NCBI GenBank assembly: GCA_018350325.1
Contig: JAEVLN010000007.1
Coordinates: 3,577,804-3,641,803, forward strand
Length of the DNA: 64,000 bases
Direction of reading: 5' to 3'
From: Globodera rostochiensis
Lineage: Eukaryota; Nematoda; Chromadorea; Rhabditida; Heteroderidae
In this document: piece by piece, positions 25,133-36,233 of the stretch
Layout of the letters: every line of letters begins with the position of its first letter
Position numbering within the stretch: the stretch's first letter is position 1
Program-made: the position numbers and the translations under genes
The notes under the pieces: model-generated
What the model was told of the DNA's origin: nothing
The model's database searches: none
Seen by the model: the letters and a program-made list of their open reading frames with translations, nothing else

Positions 25133-28100
25133 ATGTCGGGGCCAATCCAGCAAAAATTAGGAGCGGCACTCAAGGTTCTGACTCGCGCACGCACAGCGGC
25201 CGAATTGAAACTCCTGGCCGACAACAACGCATCAAATCTCGAGAACGCGCTCAGGTTCGAGACACAGCTCGAAAAGGCACAACAAGAGGCAAAGCACTTG
25301 GAGATCTTTATGGACGACATACGCGAAGCGTCCAGTGCATGGGCCGACCTGCTCCGCAAACTACAAGCAGCAGACAGAGAAACTGGAGACGCCGAATTCA
25401 GCGCGTTCAACAAGAAAGAAAAAATAAACGACAAGACAGAAGAAGCATCAACAAAACTCCAGGACTTGCGCGACCTCATCGGCACACTCACGGTCCAAGC
25501 CCGGCTTTACCGCAGCAGAGCGGATAAAGAAGAGCGAGATGCTCAAGCAGCACATGCACAGGCATTGCAGCATAACTCATCGGCACAACCGCACAACAAT
25601 GCGCCGGCTTTCACCGCGCCTCTTTATCAATTCCAGCCAATTCAAGTGGAACGTTTCTCCGGCCAAAAGCGTCAATGGCCGGAGTTTTACGAGTCGTTCA
25701 AATCGGCAATCGGAAGTCAGCCGATCAGCAAAGCCGAAAAATTCAATCTCCTGCGCAACATGCTTGGAGGAGAAGCCCGGCAACTCGTCTCCGGCTTCAG
25801 GCTGGAAGACCAGAACTTCGACGTCGTACTTCAGTTGCTAAAAGACACATACGGCGCACCGGAAGAGCACATCAGAGCTCTGCACTTCGAACTGGCCAAT
25901 CTCAAGGCCTGCAAAAGTCTTCGCGACACACAGGAATTCCTGCTCCAGCTCGAACGACTCACGCGCGAACTCAACAATGCTGGAGAGGACTTCGAAGGTC
26001 CGCCAACCTTTCTCATGCTGGAAAAGAAGCTGACGCCAGCATTCCTCCGGACAATACTCAACAAAAAAGGGGAGGATCCTGCGCAGTGGAACACCACTAA
26101 GTTCCGCAACGTACTCAACGAAGCAGTCCGAAAGGAAACACAAATTCAAGAAGTAATGAGAGAGTACGGCCATCAGCAATCTGCGCAAACACACAATCAA
26201 TCAACGCACGCCCAACCGCATGTGGCACCCAACAAAGCGACAACAGGCAGAAGCTACAATCCAGTTCCGACACAAAGGGAACACACATTCGAGGCATACA
26301 GACGTCACGACCAAGCCCCGGAACAACCGGATCGCACCTTTGTCTCCGCAACGGTCGATGAGACACGGCAATGGCACAGCGAAATGCCACCGCAACACAA
26401 GCACCAAACGATAAGGCAACAGACGACCCAACAGCAGCAACTCCGCGCATCGGAGCGCTCACAGCACTCAAGCCCGCCAGAGACAGGGAACAATCAGAGG
26501 AAACCACCCTATCCTTGCCTCTTCTGCGGAAGCAATCATTGGCACGAAGAATGCCAACAATTCAACACACTTCAGCAACGGCTCGACATCATTCGAGAGA
26601 AACAATTGTGTTTCAAATGCCTGAAGCCAAATCATCGAGCATACGCCTGTTCACGTCCAAACAAGTGCTACAGATGCAAACGACGTCATCCTACAGCGCT
26701 TTGTAGAGACGGACTCAACGAGTCAGCGCAAGACACAACGGCAACAAACGAGCGCAATAATTACAACCAAGGACCAACTCAATTTGCCACCGCAGCGATA
26801 GATCCAGTCAACTGCAAACGCGGATCCAAATCCTCCAACGGCATCAAAGCAAAAGTTATGCCGCAACAATGCAACGCAATCAGGGGCAACCAAACAAAAG
26901 CCCTACTCATGACAACAACGTCAACAATCTTCAATCCAGCGCAACCGCATCGCAACATGGCGGCAACGGTGTTTATCGACCCAGGAAGCCATCGATCATT
27001 CATCACAAAAAGAGCAGCAAGACAACTGAATCTACCCGTAGCCCACACCGAAGAATGCCATCTAACCAGCTTCGGCGCTCGAAAGCCAAAGAAGTACATC
27101 AGCGATCTGGTTAAGATCGGAATGCAATGCGCAGGGGGAAAACGACTCATCTTCAACCTCAACGCGCTACAGTTTCTGGTGAACGACATGCCAGTAATCG
27201 ACTTGAACCGATTGGGCAAAACACAAATGCAACGCACAAAGCTGTCGCCACCGCATAGCGAAAAACAACCCGACATCATGCTAGGCATGGATGTCTGGCA
27301 CGAACTCAACGTTCACCCAATCGAACGCCTACCCAGCGGCTTCATGCTATGCAATTCAACAATCGGCAAAATCCTCAGCGGATCTGGACGAGTCGTATTG
27401 ACTCAAGCCTTCAACGTCACATTTGTTGGCCCAGTACAGGAACAAACCACAACTACACCAAAAAGGCACCCAGCGAAAAGCCAATCGCAAAGCAGCCCGC
27501 CAAAGAAAAGGCACTGTCAAACTTCTGGTCAGAAGAAGAACAAGAAGAAGCAGCCTCAAGTTCGACCGGATTCGAACTCAACCACCACCAACGTTGATCC
27601 AAACACCACGGTGCAAGGAGTTCAAACAAGCCGACAAGAAAAAGAGAGAGCACTTCTCAAACAGCATCAACGGAACAAACTGTTGACAAACACAGCTCGG
27701 CTGCGCACAAATGCACCTCATCCAGCTGCACCTCAGGCAAAGAAACCAGCAATCATTGACCTCACGTCAGACCTCAACAGCAACAAAGACAACTCAAACT
27801 CATCCGACGTGGAAGTCATCGAGAAAAACCAACCAATCACGCCGAATTGGAAAGAAACATTGCAATCGAAGTCAACAAGACGAAGCGCACCTTACGTCAA
27901 ACAGACTCTTGGCACGCTTATGCTCATCAGCATAATTGGACTGATAGCCATGCATCCAATCGCAGTGGTACAACTCGCACATCCGACTCAGGTACAATCA
28001 ACAATCGAAACGACGGCCGATTGGACATCAACCACAGCACGAGCATGGAACACGCCTCCAACAACGACATGGCCTCAATCAACGACAAGGCCATGGCCAA

Positions 28101-28369
28101 CGTTAACAGTGCCAACGAATCTACACGTGGACGGCCACAGCTGTGAAACCTACAACGACAAAAAGGAAACAGCGCGGCACGACAAACCACACATCGCCAA
28201 TCAGCAAATCCCCTTCCGCCGCAGGTTGGGATCGACAACAGCAGCAACAGCCAATGGCAACTCGACACCGACGCAAAAGCAATATGCGGTTCTGGTGCCC
28301 GGCCTGTTCGCCTACCTACGACGACGGACAGACGTCCCCGATGAGTCAAGATTCGAGCTTCGAGAATGA
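25133..28369 (+). CDS. BEL/Pao-type gag-protease ORF without pol (1078 aa as read)
   Basis: Retrotransposon structural polyprotein. N-terminal coiled-coil region (residues 1-130); gag core of the Pao type at about 170-320 (FSGQKRQWPEFYESFKSAIG, then GGEARQLVSGFRLEDQNFDV); CCHC-like knuckles at about 460-530 (CLFCGSNHWHEEC, CFKCLKPNHRAYAC, CYRCKRRHPTALC); aspartic-protease-like region at about 610-760 with FIDPGSHRSFI, where the family usually has D-S-G. No reverse transcriptase, RNase H or integrase follows. Instead there is a Lys/Gln/Thr-rich region with a hydrophobic segment (LGTLMLISIIGLIAMHPIAV, about 928-947) and a Thr/Trp-rich stretch. The last nine codons lie beyond the duplication junction. 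The element is non-autonomous. Confidence 0.88.
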   Translation: MSGPIQQKLGAALKVLTRARTAAELKLLADNNASNLENALRFETQLEKAQQEAKHLEIFMDDIREASSAWADLLRKLQAADRETGDAEFSAFNKKEKINDKTEEASTKLQDLRDLIGTLTVQARLYRSRADKEERDAQAAHAQALQHNSSAQPHNNAPAFTAPLYQFQPIQVERFSGQKRQWPEFYESFKSAIGSQPISKAEKFNLLRNMLGGEARQLVSGFRLEDQNFDVVLQLLKDTYGAPEEHIRALHFELANLKACKSLRDTQEFLLQLERLTRELNNAGEDFEGPPTFLMLEKKLTPAFLRTILNKKGEDPAQWNTTKFRNVLNEAVRKETQIQEVMREYGHQQSAQTHNQSTHAQPHVAPNKATTGRSYNPVPTQREHTFEAYRRHDQAPEQPDRTFVSATVDETRQWHSEMPPQHKHQTIRQQTTQQQQLRASERSQHSSPPETGNNQRKPPYPCLFCGSNHWHEECQQFNTLQQRLDIIREKQLCFKCLKPNHRAYACSRPNKCYRCKRRHPTALCRDGLNESAQDTTATNERNNYNQGPTQFATAAIDPVNCKRGSKSSNGIKAKVMPQQCNAIRGNQTKALLMTTTSTIFNPAQPHRNMAATVFIDPGSHRSFITKRAARQLNLPVAHTEECHLTSFGARKPKKYISDLVKIGMQCAGGKRLIFNLNALQFLVNDMPVIDLNRLGKTQMQRTKLSPPHSEKQPDIMLGMDVWHELNVHPIERLPSGFMLCNSTIGKILSGSGRVVLTQAFNVTFVGPVQEQTTTTPKRHPAKSQSQSSPPKKRHCQTSGQKKNKKKQPQVRPDSNSTTTNVDPNTTVQGVQTSRQEKERALLKQHQRNKLLTNTARLRTNAPHPAAPQAKKPAIIDLTSDLNSNKDNSNSSDVEVIEKNQPITPNWKETLQSKSTRRSAPYVKQTLGTLMLISIIGLIAMHPIAVVQLAHPTQVQSTIETTADWTSTTARAWNTPPTTTWPQSTTRPWPTLTVPTNLHVDGHSCETYNDKKETARHDKPHIANQQIPFRRRLGSTTAATANGNSTPTQKQYAVLVPGLFAYLRRRTDVPDESRFELRE

Positions 28370-31300
28370 AAAATCCTCGAGTTTGAGTATTTTTTTTAAA
28401 TAATTGAGAAAAAAATTTTGCTTACAAAATATTTCATCTCATTTTGGCTTGGAACGGTTAATTTGTCAAAACCAAGCCAGCAATGAGTTGCAAATAATAG
28501 TTTATAATTAACAAAAAGTTTATGAATTTGTTCGATAAAAAGTCGAAATTTTATTAAAATCCGGGTTCATCTGAAATCAGACAAAAATTTAGTTTCGTTT
28601 ATAACGGTTTCAATAAATACACCATAGAAAGTTAATTTGCTAGCAAATTCATTAATATATCATTCATATTATGCTAAAGAGCAAGCAAATTTAATTTTTA
28701 TAAAATTTGAAATAAAATAAAAAATTTAGTATTGATATACACTTCGCCAACGCTTCAAAGACATTGGAGAATTTGCAAGTAAATGCGGGAACGGCCCAAC
28801 TGAGTCTGGCTAACCGAGTCTGGGCCAACTGAGTCTGGCCGACTGAGTCTGGCCAACTGAGTCTGGTGGCCAACTGAGTCTGGCAACTGAGTCTGGTTGG
28901 CAGGAAAAATTTTTTAAACTTAAATCTTGTAAAATAAAAAATCAAGAAACATATCCCAAAAAAAATATCTTTCTTAAACAAAAAATGGTAATGGTGTCTT
29001 ATATAGGTCCCCGAATTTTTAAAAAAAAAATCAGTTTTATGTAATTCTGAGAAGTACTCCGGGGTTATCGAGGTCGCTGATCACGAATATGACATCAGAT
29101 TTATCAATCATCCATCTATGATTTCAACATTGTCGGATTTAGTCGTAAAATCCGAAAAATCGAAAGTTTCGATTTAAGCCCAATTTTTGGCCCAGTTTCC
29201 CTTGTTTGCACAAATGTGCACATTTTGATAAGAGGGGCAAATTGTTCGTAAGTCACCCCATTTTTGCCCATTTTCGCTCTTATCTTCCCCAACTGATCAA
29301 ATATGTCAGTCAATTTCTGCTCACCCGACCTTCTTGTAAACAATTTTGGCCCCTTTATAAGCCCGCTGCTCTTCACCACAAATCAGTTCAGTCTCATTCA
29401 TTGACCACATTCAAGGCATTCAGCCGCTCATAAGCAATTTCACTCTCGACCTTCCTATACCCCTCCCACTCTGCACAACCCAACAATCCACACATTTGCC
29501 AATCGATATCCGTCAGTCTCAATCCCCTTTTGGCCAACTCATCCAAAATCCATATCACACATTTCAAATCCAATCATTGTCTGGCCAAAGCCGCAAATTC
29601 AACCATCACTCATTTCTGGGGATTCGGGGGTCATCAATTTCCTGTTTTTCCATTGCATCCAACTGTCCAATTGAGCATTCACCATTGTCCCCCACTAGTC
29701 AATTGTGTGGTCACCTCAATCCTAGGTGATCATATTTATTTTCCACATTTCATGTAAATGTGGGGTTTAATTACCCAAGTTTGAGCTGATAAATTGTGCA
29801 CAATCTTGGCGTTTTTATTCCTACAATTGGCCCAAATCCCGACCACTTCCTCCGGCCCACCAAAGCACTACCGTGTGCGAATCTTGGAGGAACTCCATCT
29901 CAATCAACCGAGAGGAGTTCCGACAGTGGCGACCCTGGCAGGGACTTGTGAACAACAACCTGCGCAACAACAAACATTTTCAAATTGGTGGCTTTGATTT
30001 TCTTTTGGGGGGAAAATCAAAGAATTCGTTGAGTGTCGACTCTCCGTGGTCGAGCTTAACCGAATCAATCAAAAGGGGTTGGCAAAGTGGTTAAAAAAGG
30101 TTGGACTAGGCTCTCTCCGTGGTGCCAGTTTAACTAGGGGTGGTGTACTGTTCGCTCTTCGTGGCGAAGGTATATCCAATTGGGAAAAATTCGTGCTTTT
30201 CCGAGTGTACTGTCTGATCTTCGTGTCAGAGGTACATTTCAGCGTTTGTACTGTCTGATCTCCGTGTCAGAGGTACATCTCTCAGTCACTGGTTGTACTG
30301 CTCGAACTCCGTGTCAGCTCAGCATTGCACCACCATCGTTCACGCCGAACAACTCAAAGCAACGGCAATAAAGCGGGTGAACAAAAGCACGAAAAGCAAC
30401 CCAAAGAAAGTCGGCAACAACAAATTCAAGCAGCTACAGCAACAGTCAAACAAGCATTGGACAACGAGTCCTAGCAGCACAACAAGTGCTCAAAGCTGCA
30501 CCGACGCCAAACACGTTTTTGAACAACAAGTTCAAGCAGTTCAACGAGCAGCAATACTCTTGAACACCAAGTTCAAGCAGTACAGCAAGCAACACAACCA
30601 GCAACACAACAATGTCGGGGCCAATCCAGCAAAAATTAGGAGCGGCACTCAAGGTTCTGACTCGCGCACGCACAGCGGCCGAATTGAAACTCCTGGCCGA
30701 CAACAACGCATCAAATCTCGAGAACGCGCTCAGGTTCGAGACACAGCTCGAAAAGGCACAACAAGAGGCAAAGCACTTGGAGATCTTTATGGACGACATA
30801 CGCGAAGCGTCCAGTGCATGGGCCGACCTGCTCCGCAAACTACAAGCAGCAGACAGAGAAACTGGAGACGCCGAATTCAGCGCGTTCAACAAGAAAGAAA
30901 AAATAAACGACAAGACAGAAGAAGCATCAACAAAACTCCAGGACTTGCGCGACCTCATCGGCACACTCACGGTCCAAGCCCGGCTTTACCGCAGCAGAGC
31001 GGATAAAGAAGAGCGAGATGCTCAAGCAGCACATGCACAGGCATTGCAGCATAACTCATCGGCACAACCGCACAACAATGCGCCGGCTTTCACCGCGCCT
31101 CTTTATCAATTCCAGCCAATTCAAGTGGAACGTTTCTCCGGCCAAAAGCGTCAATGGCCGGAGTTTTACGAGTCGTTCAAATCGGCAATCGGAAGTCAGC
31201 CGATCAGCAAAGCCGAAAAATTCAATCTCCTGCGCAACATGCTTGGAGGAGAAGCCCGGCAACTCGTCTCCGGCTTCAGGCTGGAAGACCAGAACTTCGA

Positions 31301-33820
31301 CGTCGTACTTCAGTTGCTAAAAGACACATACGGCGCACCGGAAGAGCACATCAGAGCTCTGCACTTCGAACTGGCCAATCTCAAGGCCTGCAAAAGTCTT
31401 CGCGACACACAGGAATTCCTGCTCCAGCTCGAACGACTCACGCGCGAACTCAACAATGCTGGAGAGGACTTCGAAGGTCCGCCAACCTTTCTCATGCTGG
31501 AAAAGAAGCTGACGCCAGCATTCCTCCGGACAATACTCAACAAAAAAGGGGAGGATCCTGCGCAGTGGAACACCACTAAGTTCCGCAACGTACTCAACGA
31601 AGCAGTCCGAAAGGAAACACAAATTCAAGAAGTAATGAGAGAGTACGGCCATCAGCAATCTGCGCAAACACACAATCAATCAACGCACGCCCAACCGCAT
31701 GTGGCACCCAACAAAGCGACAACAGGCAGAAGCTACAATCCAGTTCCGACACAAAGGGAACACACATTCGAGGCATACAGACGTCACGACCAAGCCCCGG
31801 AACAACCGGATCGCACCTTTGTCTCCGCAACGGTCGATGAGACACGGCAATGGCACAGCGAAATGCCACCGCAACACAAGCACCAAACGATAGGGCAACA
31901 GACGACCCAACAGCAGCAACTCCGCGCATCGGAGCGCTCACAGCACTCAAGCCCGCAGAGACAGGGAACAATCAGAGGAAACCACCCTATCCTTGCCTCT
32001 TCTGCGGAAGCAATCATTGGCACGAAGAATGCCAACAATTCAACACACTTCAGCAACGGCTCGACATCATTCGAGAGAAACAATTGTGTTTCAAATGCCT
32101 GAAGCCAAATCATCGAGCATACGCCTGTTCACGTCCAAACAAGTGCTACAGATGCAAACGACGTCATCCTACAGCGCTTTGTAGAGACGGACTCAACGAG
32201 TCAGCGCAAGACACAACGGCAACAAACGAGCGCAATAATTACAACCAAGGACCAACTCAATTTGCCACCGCAGCGATAGATCCAGTCAACTGCAAACGCG
32301 GATCCAAATCCTCCAACGGCATCAAAGCAAAAGTTATGCCGCAACAATGCAACGCAATCAGGGGCAACCAAACAAAAGCCCTACTCATGACAACAACGTC
32401 AACAATCTTCAATCCAGCGCAACCGCATCGCAACATGGCGGCAACGGTGTTTATCGACCCAGGAAGCCATCGATCATTCATCACAAAAAGAGCAGCAAGA
32501 CAACTGAATCTACCCGTAGCCCACACCGAAGAATGCCATCTAACCAGCTTCGGCGCTCGAAAGCCAAAGAAGTACATCAGCGATCTGGTTAAGATCGGAA
32601 TGCAATGCGCAGGGGGAAAACGACTCATCTTCAACCTCAACGCGCTACAGTTTCTGGTGAACGACATGCCAGTAATCGACTTGAACCGATTGGGCAAAAC
32701 ACAAATGCAACGCACAAAGCTGTCGCCACCGCATAGCGAAAAACAACCCGACATCATGCTAGGCATGGATGTCTGGCACGAACTCAACGTTCACCCAATC
32801 GAACGCCTACCCAGCGGCTTCATGCTATGCAATTCAACAATCGGCAAAATCCTCAGCGGATCTGGACGAGTCGTATTGACTCAAGCCTTCAACGTCACAT
32901 TTGTTGGCCCAGTACAGGAACAAACCACAACTACACCAAAAAGGCACCCAGCGAAAAGCCAATCGCAAAGCAGCCCGCCAAAGAAAAGGCACTGTCAAAC
33001 TTCTGGTCAGAAGAAGAACAAGAAGAAGCAGCCTCAAGTTCGACCGGATTCGAACTCAACCACCACCAACGTTGATCCAAACACCACGGTGCAAGGAGTT
33101 CAAACAAGCCGACAAGAAAAAGAGAGAGCACTTCTCAAACAGCATCAACGGAACAAACTGTTGACAAACACAGCTCGGCTGCGCACAAATGCACCTCATC
33201 CAGCTGCACCTCAGGCAAAGAAACCAGCAATCATTGACCTCACGTCAGACCTCAACAGCAACAAAGACAACTCAAACTCATCCGACGTGGAAGTCATCGA
33301 GAAAAACCAACCAATCACGCCGAATTGGAAAGAAACATTGCAATCGAAGTCAACAAGACGAAGCGCACCTTACGTCAAACAGACTCTTGGCACGCTTATG
33401 CTCATCAGCATAATTGGACTGATAGCCATGCATCCAATCGCAGTGGTACAACTCGCACATCCGACTCAGGTACAATCAACAATCGAAACGACGGCCGATT
33501 GGACATCAACCACAGCACGAGCATGGAACACGCCTCCAACAACGACATGGCCTCAATCAACGACAAGGCCATGGCCAACGTTAACAGTGCCAACGAATCT
33601 ACACGTGGACGGCCACAGCTGTGAAACCTACAACGACAAAAAGGAAACAGCGCGGCACGACAAACCACACATCGCCAATCAGCAAATCCCCTTCCGCCGC
33701 AGGTTGGGATCGACAACAGCAGCAACAGCCAATGGCAACTCGACACCGACGCAAAAGCAATATGCGGTTCTGGTGCCCGGCCTGTTCGCCTACCTACGAC
33801 GACGGACAGACGTCCCCGAT
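28343..33820. repeat. Unit 2 of the 5,478-bp tandem segmental duplication
   Basis: Repeats 22865-28342 almost base for base, including gene intron, left TIR of the Mutator-like element (28787-28983), the LTR and the gag ORF. Its right border continues into the native 3' end of the retroelement (CAAAAAGAAAGGAAGGATGA). Confidence 0.95.
29131..29925 (+). repeat. LTR copy 2 (795 bp)
   Basis: TGTCGG...CCGACA ends; matches LTR copy 1. It is preceded by the same flank as copy 1 because the flank was duplicated with it, so it is a duplication product and not an independent insertion. Confidence 0.92.
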
Positions 33821-33874
33821 CAAAAAGAAAGGAAGGATGAGCCCAATCTACGGATGAGCCAAATCTACGGATGA
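30612..33874 (+). pseudogene. Second gag-protease ORF, frameshifted
   Basis: Same sequence as 25133-28342 but with one C missing near 31955 (CAAGCCCGCAGAGACAGG versus CAAGCCCGCCAGAGACAGG). The first reading frame therefore ends at 32102 after 496 codons, and the zinc-knuckle and protease-like regions continue in another frame up to 33874. The break falls between the Pao-type gag core and the CCHC knuckles. Confidence 0.9.
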
Positions 33875-33909
33875 GCCCAATCTACGGATGAGCCCTTCGC
33901 CGTCGGGAA
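33821..33909 (+). other. Purine-rich tract and 17-bp repeats before the 3' LTR
   Basis: CAAAAAGAAAGGAAGGATGA is a purine-rich run resembling a polypurine tract. It is followed by three and a half copies of ATGAGCCCAATCTACGG and then CTTCGCCGTCGGGAA just before the LTR. A true tract should abut the LTR, so the repeats may have expanded between them, or the short repeat region may be what remains after pol was deleted. Confidence 0.45.
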
Positions 33910-34704
33910 TGTCGGATTTAGTCGTAAAATCCGAAAAATCGAAAGTTTCGATTTAAGCCCAATTTTTGGCCCAGTTTCCCTTGTTTGCACAAATGTGCAC
34001 ATTTTGATAAGAGGGGCAAATTGTTCGTAAGTCACCCCATTTTTGCCCATTTTCGCTCTTATCTTCCCCAACTGATCAAATATGTCAGTCAATTTCTGCT
34101 CACCCGACCTTCTTGTAAACAATTTTGGCCCCTTTATAAGCCCGCTGCTCTTCACCACAAATCAGTTCAGTCTCATTCATTGACCACATTCAAGGCATTC
34201 AGCCGCTCATAAGCAATTTCACTCTCGACCTTCCTATACCCCTCCCACTCTGCACAACCCAACAATCCACACATTTGCCAATCGATATCCGTCAGTCTCA
34301 ATCCCCTTTTGGCCAACTCATCCAAAATCCATATCACACATTTCAAATCCAATCATTGTCTGGCCAAAGCCGCAAATTCAACCATCACTCATTTCTGGGG
34401 ATTCGGGGGTCATCAATTTCCTGTTTTTCCATTGCATCCAACTGTCCAATTGAGCATTCACCATTGTCCCCCACTAGTCAATTGTGTGGTCACCTCAATC
34501 CTAGGTGATCATATTTATTTTCCACATTTCATGTAAATGTGGGGTTTAATTACCCAAGTTTGAGCTGATAAATTGTGCACAATCTTGGCGTTTTTATTCC
34601 TACAATTGGCCCAAATCCCGACCACTTCCTCCGGCCCACCAAAGCACTACCGTGTGCGAATCTTGGAGGAACTCCATCTCAATCAACCGAGAGGAGTTCC
34701 GACA
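33910..34704 (+). repeat. LTR copy 3 (3' LTR, 795 bp)
   Basis: Same 795 bp as the other two copies, ending GAGTTCCGACA and followed by ACAT, the presumed target duplication. Confidence 0.92.
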
Positions 34705-35123
34705 ACATTTATGTAAAAATTTTTCCTTTTGTTATCCTTTTTTACATTAATAGCCTTAGGCCTAAGCCTAACAAACCCCAAGCCAGGGTGGCATAGGCCT
34801 AAGCCTAACGAACCCCAAGTACCATTTTTGGGCGACCATCAATATGCCATGCAGAATCAAAACCCCCAAAGAATAATCGATTTTCTTGCCGGAATTTCCA
34901 AAAAGTGTCACATGAAGAATTGAATCAATGATTGTTTTATTCTGATATGTTTGTTTGCTTTAATTTTTGTTTAAGAAAGTTTTTTTTTATTTTACAAGAT
35001 TTAAGTTTAAAAATTTTTCCTGCCAACCAGACTCAGTTGGCCACCAGACTCAGTTGGCCAGACTCAGTCGGCCAGACTCAGTTGGCCCAGACTCAGTCGG
35101 CCAGACTCAGTCGTCCCCTACCG
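34705..35123. repeat. Right part of the long-TIR element
   Basis: About 420 bp between the retroelement and the host gene. It contains a small direct repeat (GCCTAAGCCTAACRAACCCC at about 34756 and 34798, also near 50536) and then the right terminal inverted repeat at 34930-35123 with CCAGACTCAGTTGGCC words. No gene. Confidence 0.8.
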
Positions 35124-35510
35124 AGTAAATGCTGTAGCAGATCATCATATTGATCAACAAAAAATTAATCAAATATTACACGAGTCAACAAAATGTTATG
35201 CCAAATTACACCACGGATTGAATGAACTAGGAATAACTTTGCCATTTTTGGCTGCCCGGAGTGCCACGGCATTTGTGCCTAAAACATTTTCGGATCAAAT
35301 ATTGGCAGAGGATTTGAAGCAATTTGTTATGAACGAATATTTAAACCAGATTCCTTTGAACAAATGTCATGCACATGCTCGACAAATAATTGAGGAAGCC
35401 TTTAAAATGCCTAATAAAATGCCGGAAGAAAAAATCGATAAAAGTCCGGAAGAAAAAATCAATACTCATGAAGATAAAACCGGTGAAATTTTATCAGAAA
35501 ATCAATAATA
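35124..35510 (+). pseudogene. Helical secreted-protein gene, block 2 copy, 3' exon
   Basis: Continues the gene interrupted by the nested transposons. It encodes DQQKINQILHESTKCYAKLH, LNELGITLPFLAARSATAFV and a tail ending GEILSENQ and TAA. At the block 1 nonsense position this copy has an intact TTG codon. It carries an extra nucleotide near 35135-35150 relative to block 1, which shifts the frame just after the target duplication, so it is also broken. Confidence 0.65.
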
Positions 35511-35589
35511 CACCGAGAAAGATGCATATGAAAATGTCAATTATACTACTGTATTGATTGATCACTTTAAATATTATTTTTGGTGCATA

Positions 35590-35690
35590 TCGACTTTTGT
35601 TTAGGGTTGCTTCCCGACCCCGACCTTTTCGGGACTCACTTCCGGCCTGACATGTCGTCTCCGAAGAACCCCGGGCCCCCCCCCCCGTGT
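35590..35690. repeat. GC-rich dispersed repeat, block 2 counterpart
   Basis: Contains GACCCCGACCTTTTCGGGA, CTGACATGTCGTCTCCGAAG and a poly-C run; related to 15712-15875 but much shorter. Confidence 0.6.
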
Positions 35691-35778
35691 AAATATATTT
35701 TTCAACATCATCAACTCAACAAATAAAAGTTTTTAATTTGATTTGGGCATTCTTTTGACACAAAATATTTTGATCAAA

Positions 35779-35916
35779 ATGTCAAAAACAGAATATTCAA
35801 AATTTGCCGATATCGGAGATATACTCATTCAAAGCATTCTGAAAAATGTGCAAATGCGGCACTCCAAAAATGCCGAAATGTCGGCAATGCCCAAATATGT
35901 CCGTACAGATGAATAA
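35779..35916 (+). CDS. Small hypothetical ORF (45 aa)
   Basis: ATG to TAA, encoding MSKTEYSKFADIGDILIQSI and then a Lys/Met-rich tail ending KYVRTDE. It lies in about 250 bp present only in block 2. No family, signal peptide or splice evidence, so it may be a transposon or pseudogene fragment. Confidence 0.25.
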   Translation: MSKTEYSKFADIGDILIQSILKNVQMRHSKNAEMSAMPKYVRTDE

Positions 35917-36225
35917 TAAATAAACAAATTTGCTACGGTTTCTAAATGTGTTGCGTCATTCGCTTTTTGATCGTTGCTCGAACATAAACGTTTTCCTCAA
36001 AAATATTTATTTTTGTATATCAAATCCTTTAATTTTCTTTTTGATGAATCATTTACAACGGCTTCATCGTTTTTGCTTCTCAAAAATAAGCCTATTCATG
36101 TTGGATGGTTCATCTTCGGCAACTTTCATCAGATTTTCGCTAACATTATGAATATATTTGCTGAATCATTGAAAAATGAAAAACGTTTGAAAGAATCTTT
36201 TTGCCTTTTGTGAGAACATTTTGTG

Positions 36226-36233
36226 TATAAATA
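36226..36233 (+). promoter_or_regulatory. Candidate TATA box (TATAAATA), block 2
   Basis: Matches 16205-16212 in the duplicated promoter, with the following AGG and AAAGTTGCCACTTTGG conserved. Confidence 0.4.

Larger units (their letters stand above)
22865..28342. repeat. Unit 1 of a near-identical 5,478-bp tandem segmental duplication
   Basis: Starts at GAGTCAAGATTCGAGC in the intron of the decayed gene and ends at GACGTCCCCGAT near the 3' end of the retroelement ORF, where it is joined directly to the start of unit 2. It contains gene intron, left end of the TIR element, LTR and gag. Only three differences from unit 2 were noticed: one A in a poly-A run near 23535, A/G at about 26412, and one C near 26477. 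Confidence 0.95.
23309..35123. mobile_element. Long-TIR (Mutator-like) DNA element carrying the nested retroelement
   Basis: The decayed host gene is interrupted after ...TTGCAAGTAAATGC and resumes at AGTAAATGCTGT. The 9-mer AGTAAATGC at 23300-23308 recurs at 35124-35132, and the paralogous site at 15243-15255 is uninterrupted. The ends are inverted copies about 190 bp long made of CCAACTGAGTCTGG-type words. A 9-bp target duplication with long repetitive TIRs fits Mutator-like elements; the assignment is inference because no transposase is present. Without the nested material the element would be only about 0.75 kb. Confidence 0.75.

Noticed and set aside
24967..28349. Antisense open frames opposite gag
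   Set aside because: Codon composition is the mirror of the gag frame and they recur identically in the duplicated unit; no domain recognised.
28343..29925. Second independent retroelement insertion
   Set aside because: Its 5' flank includes gene intron and TIR copied from unit 1, so it is a segmental duplicate, not a new insertion.
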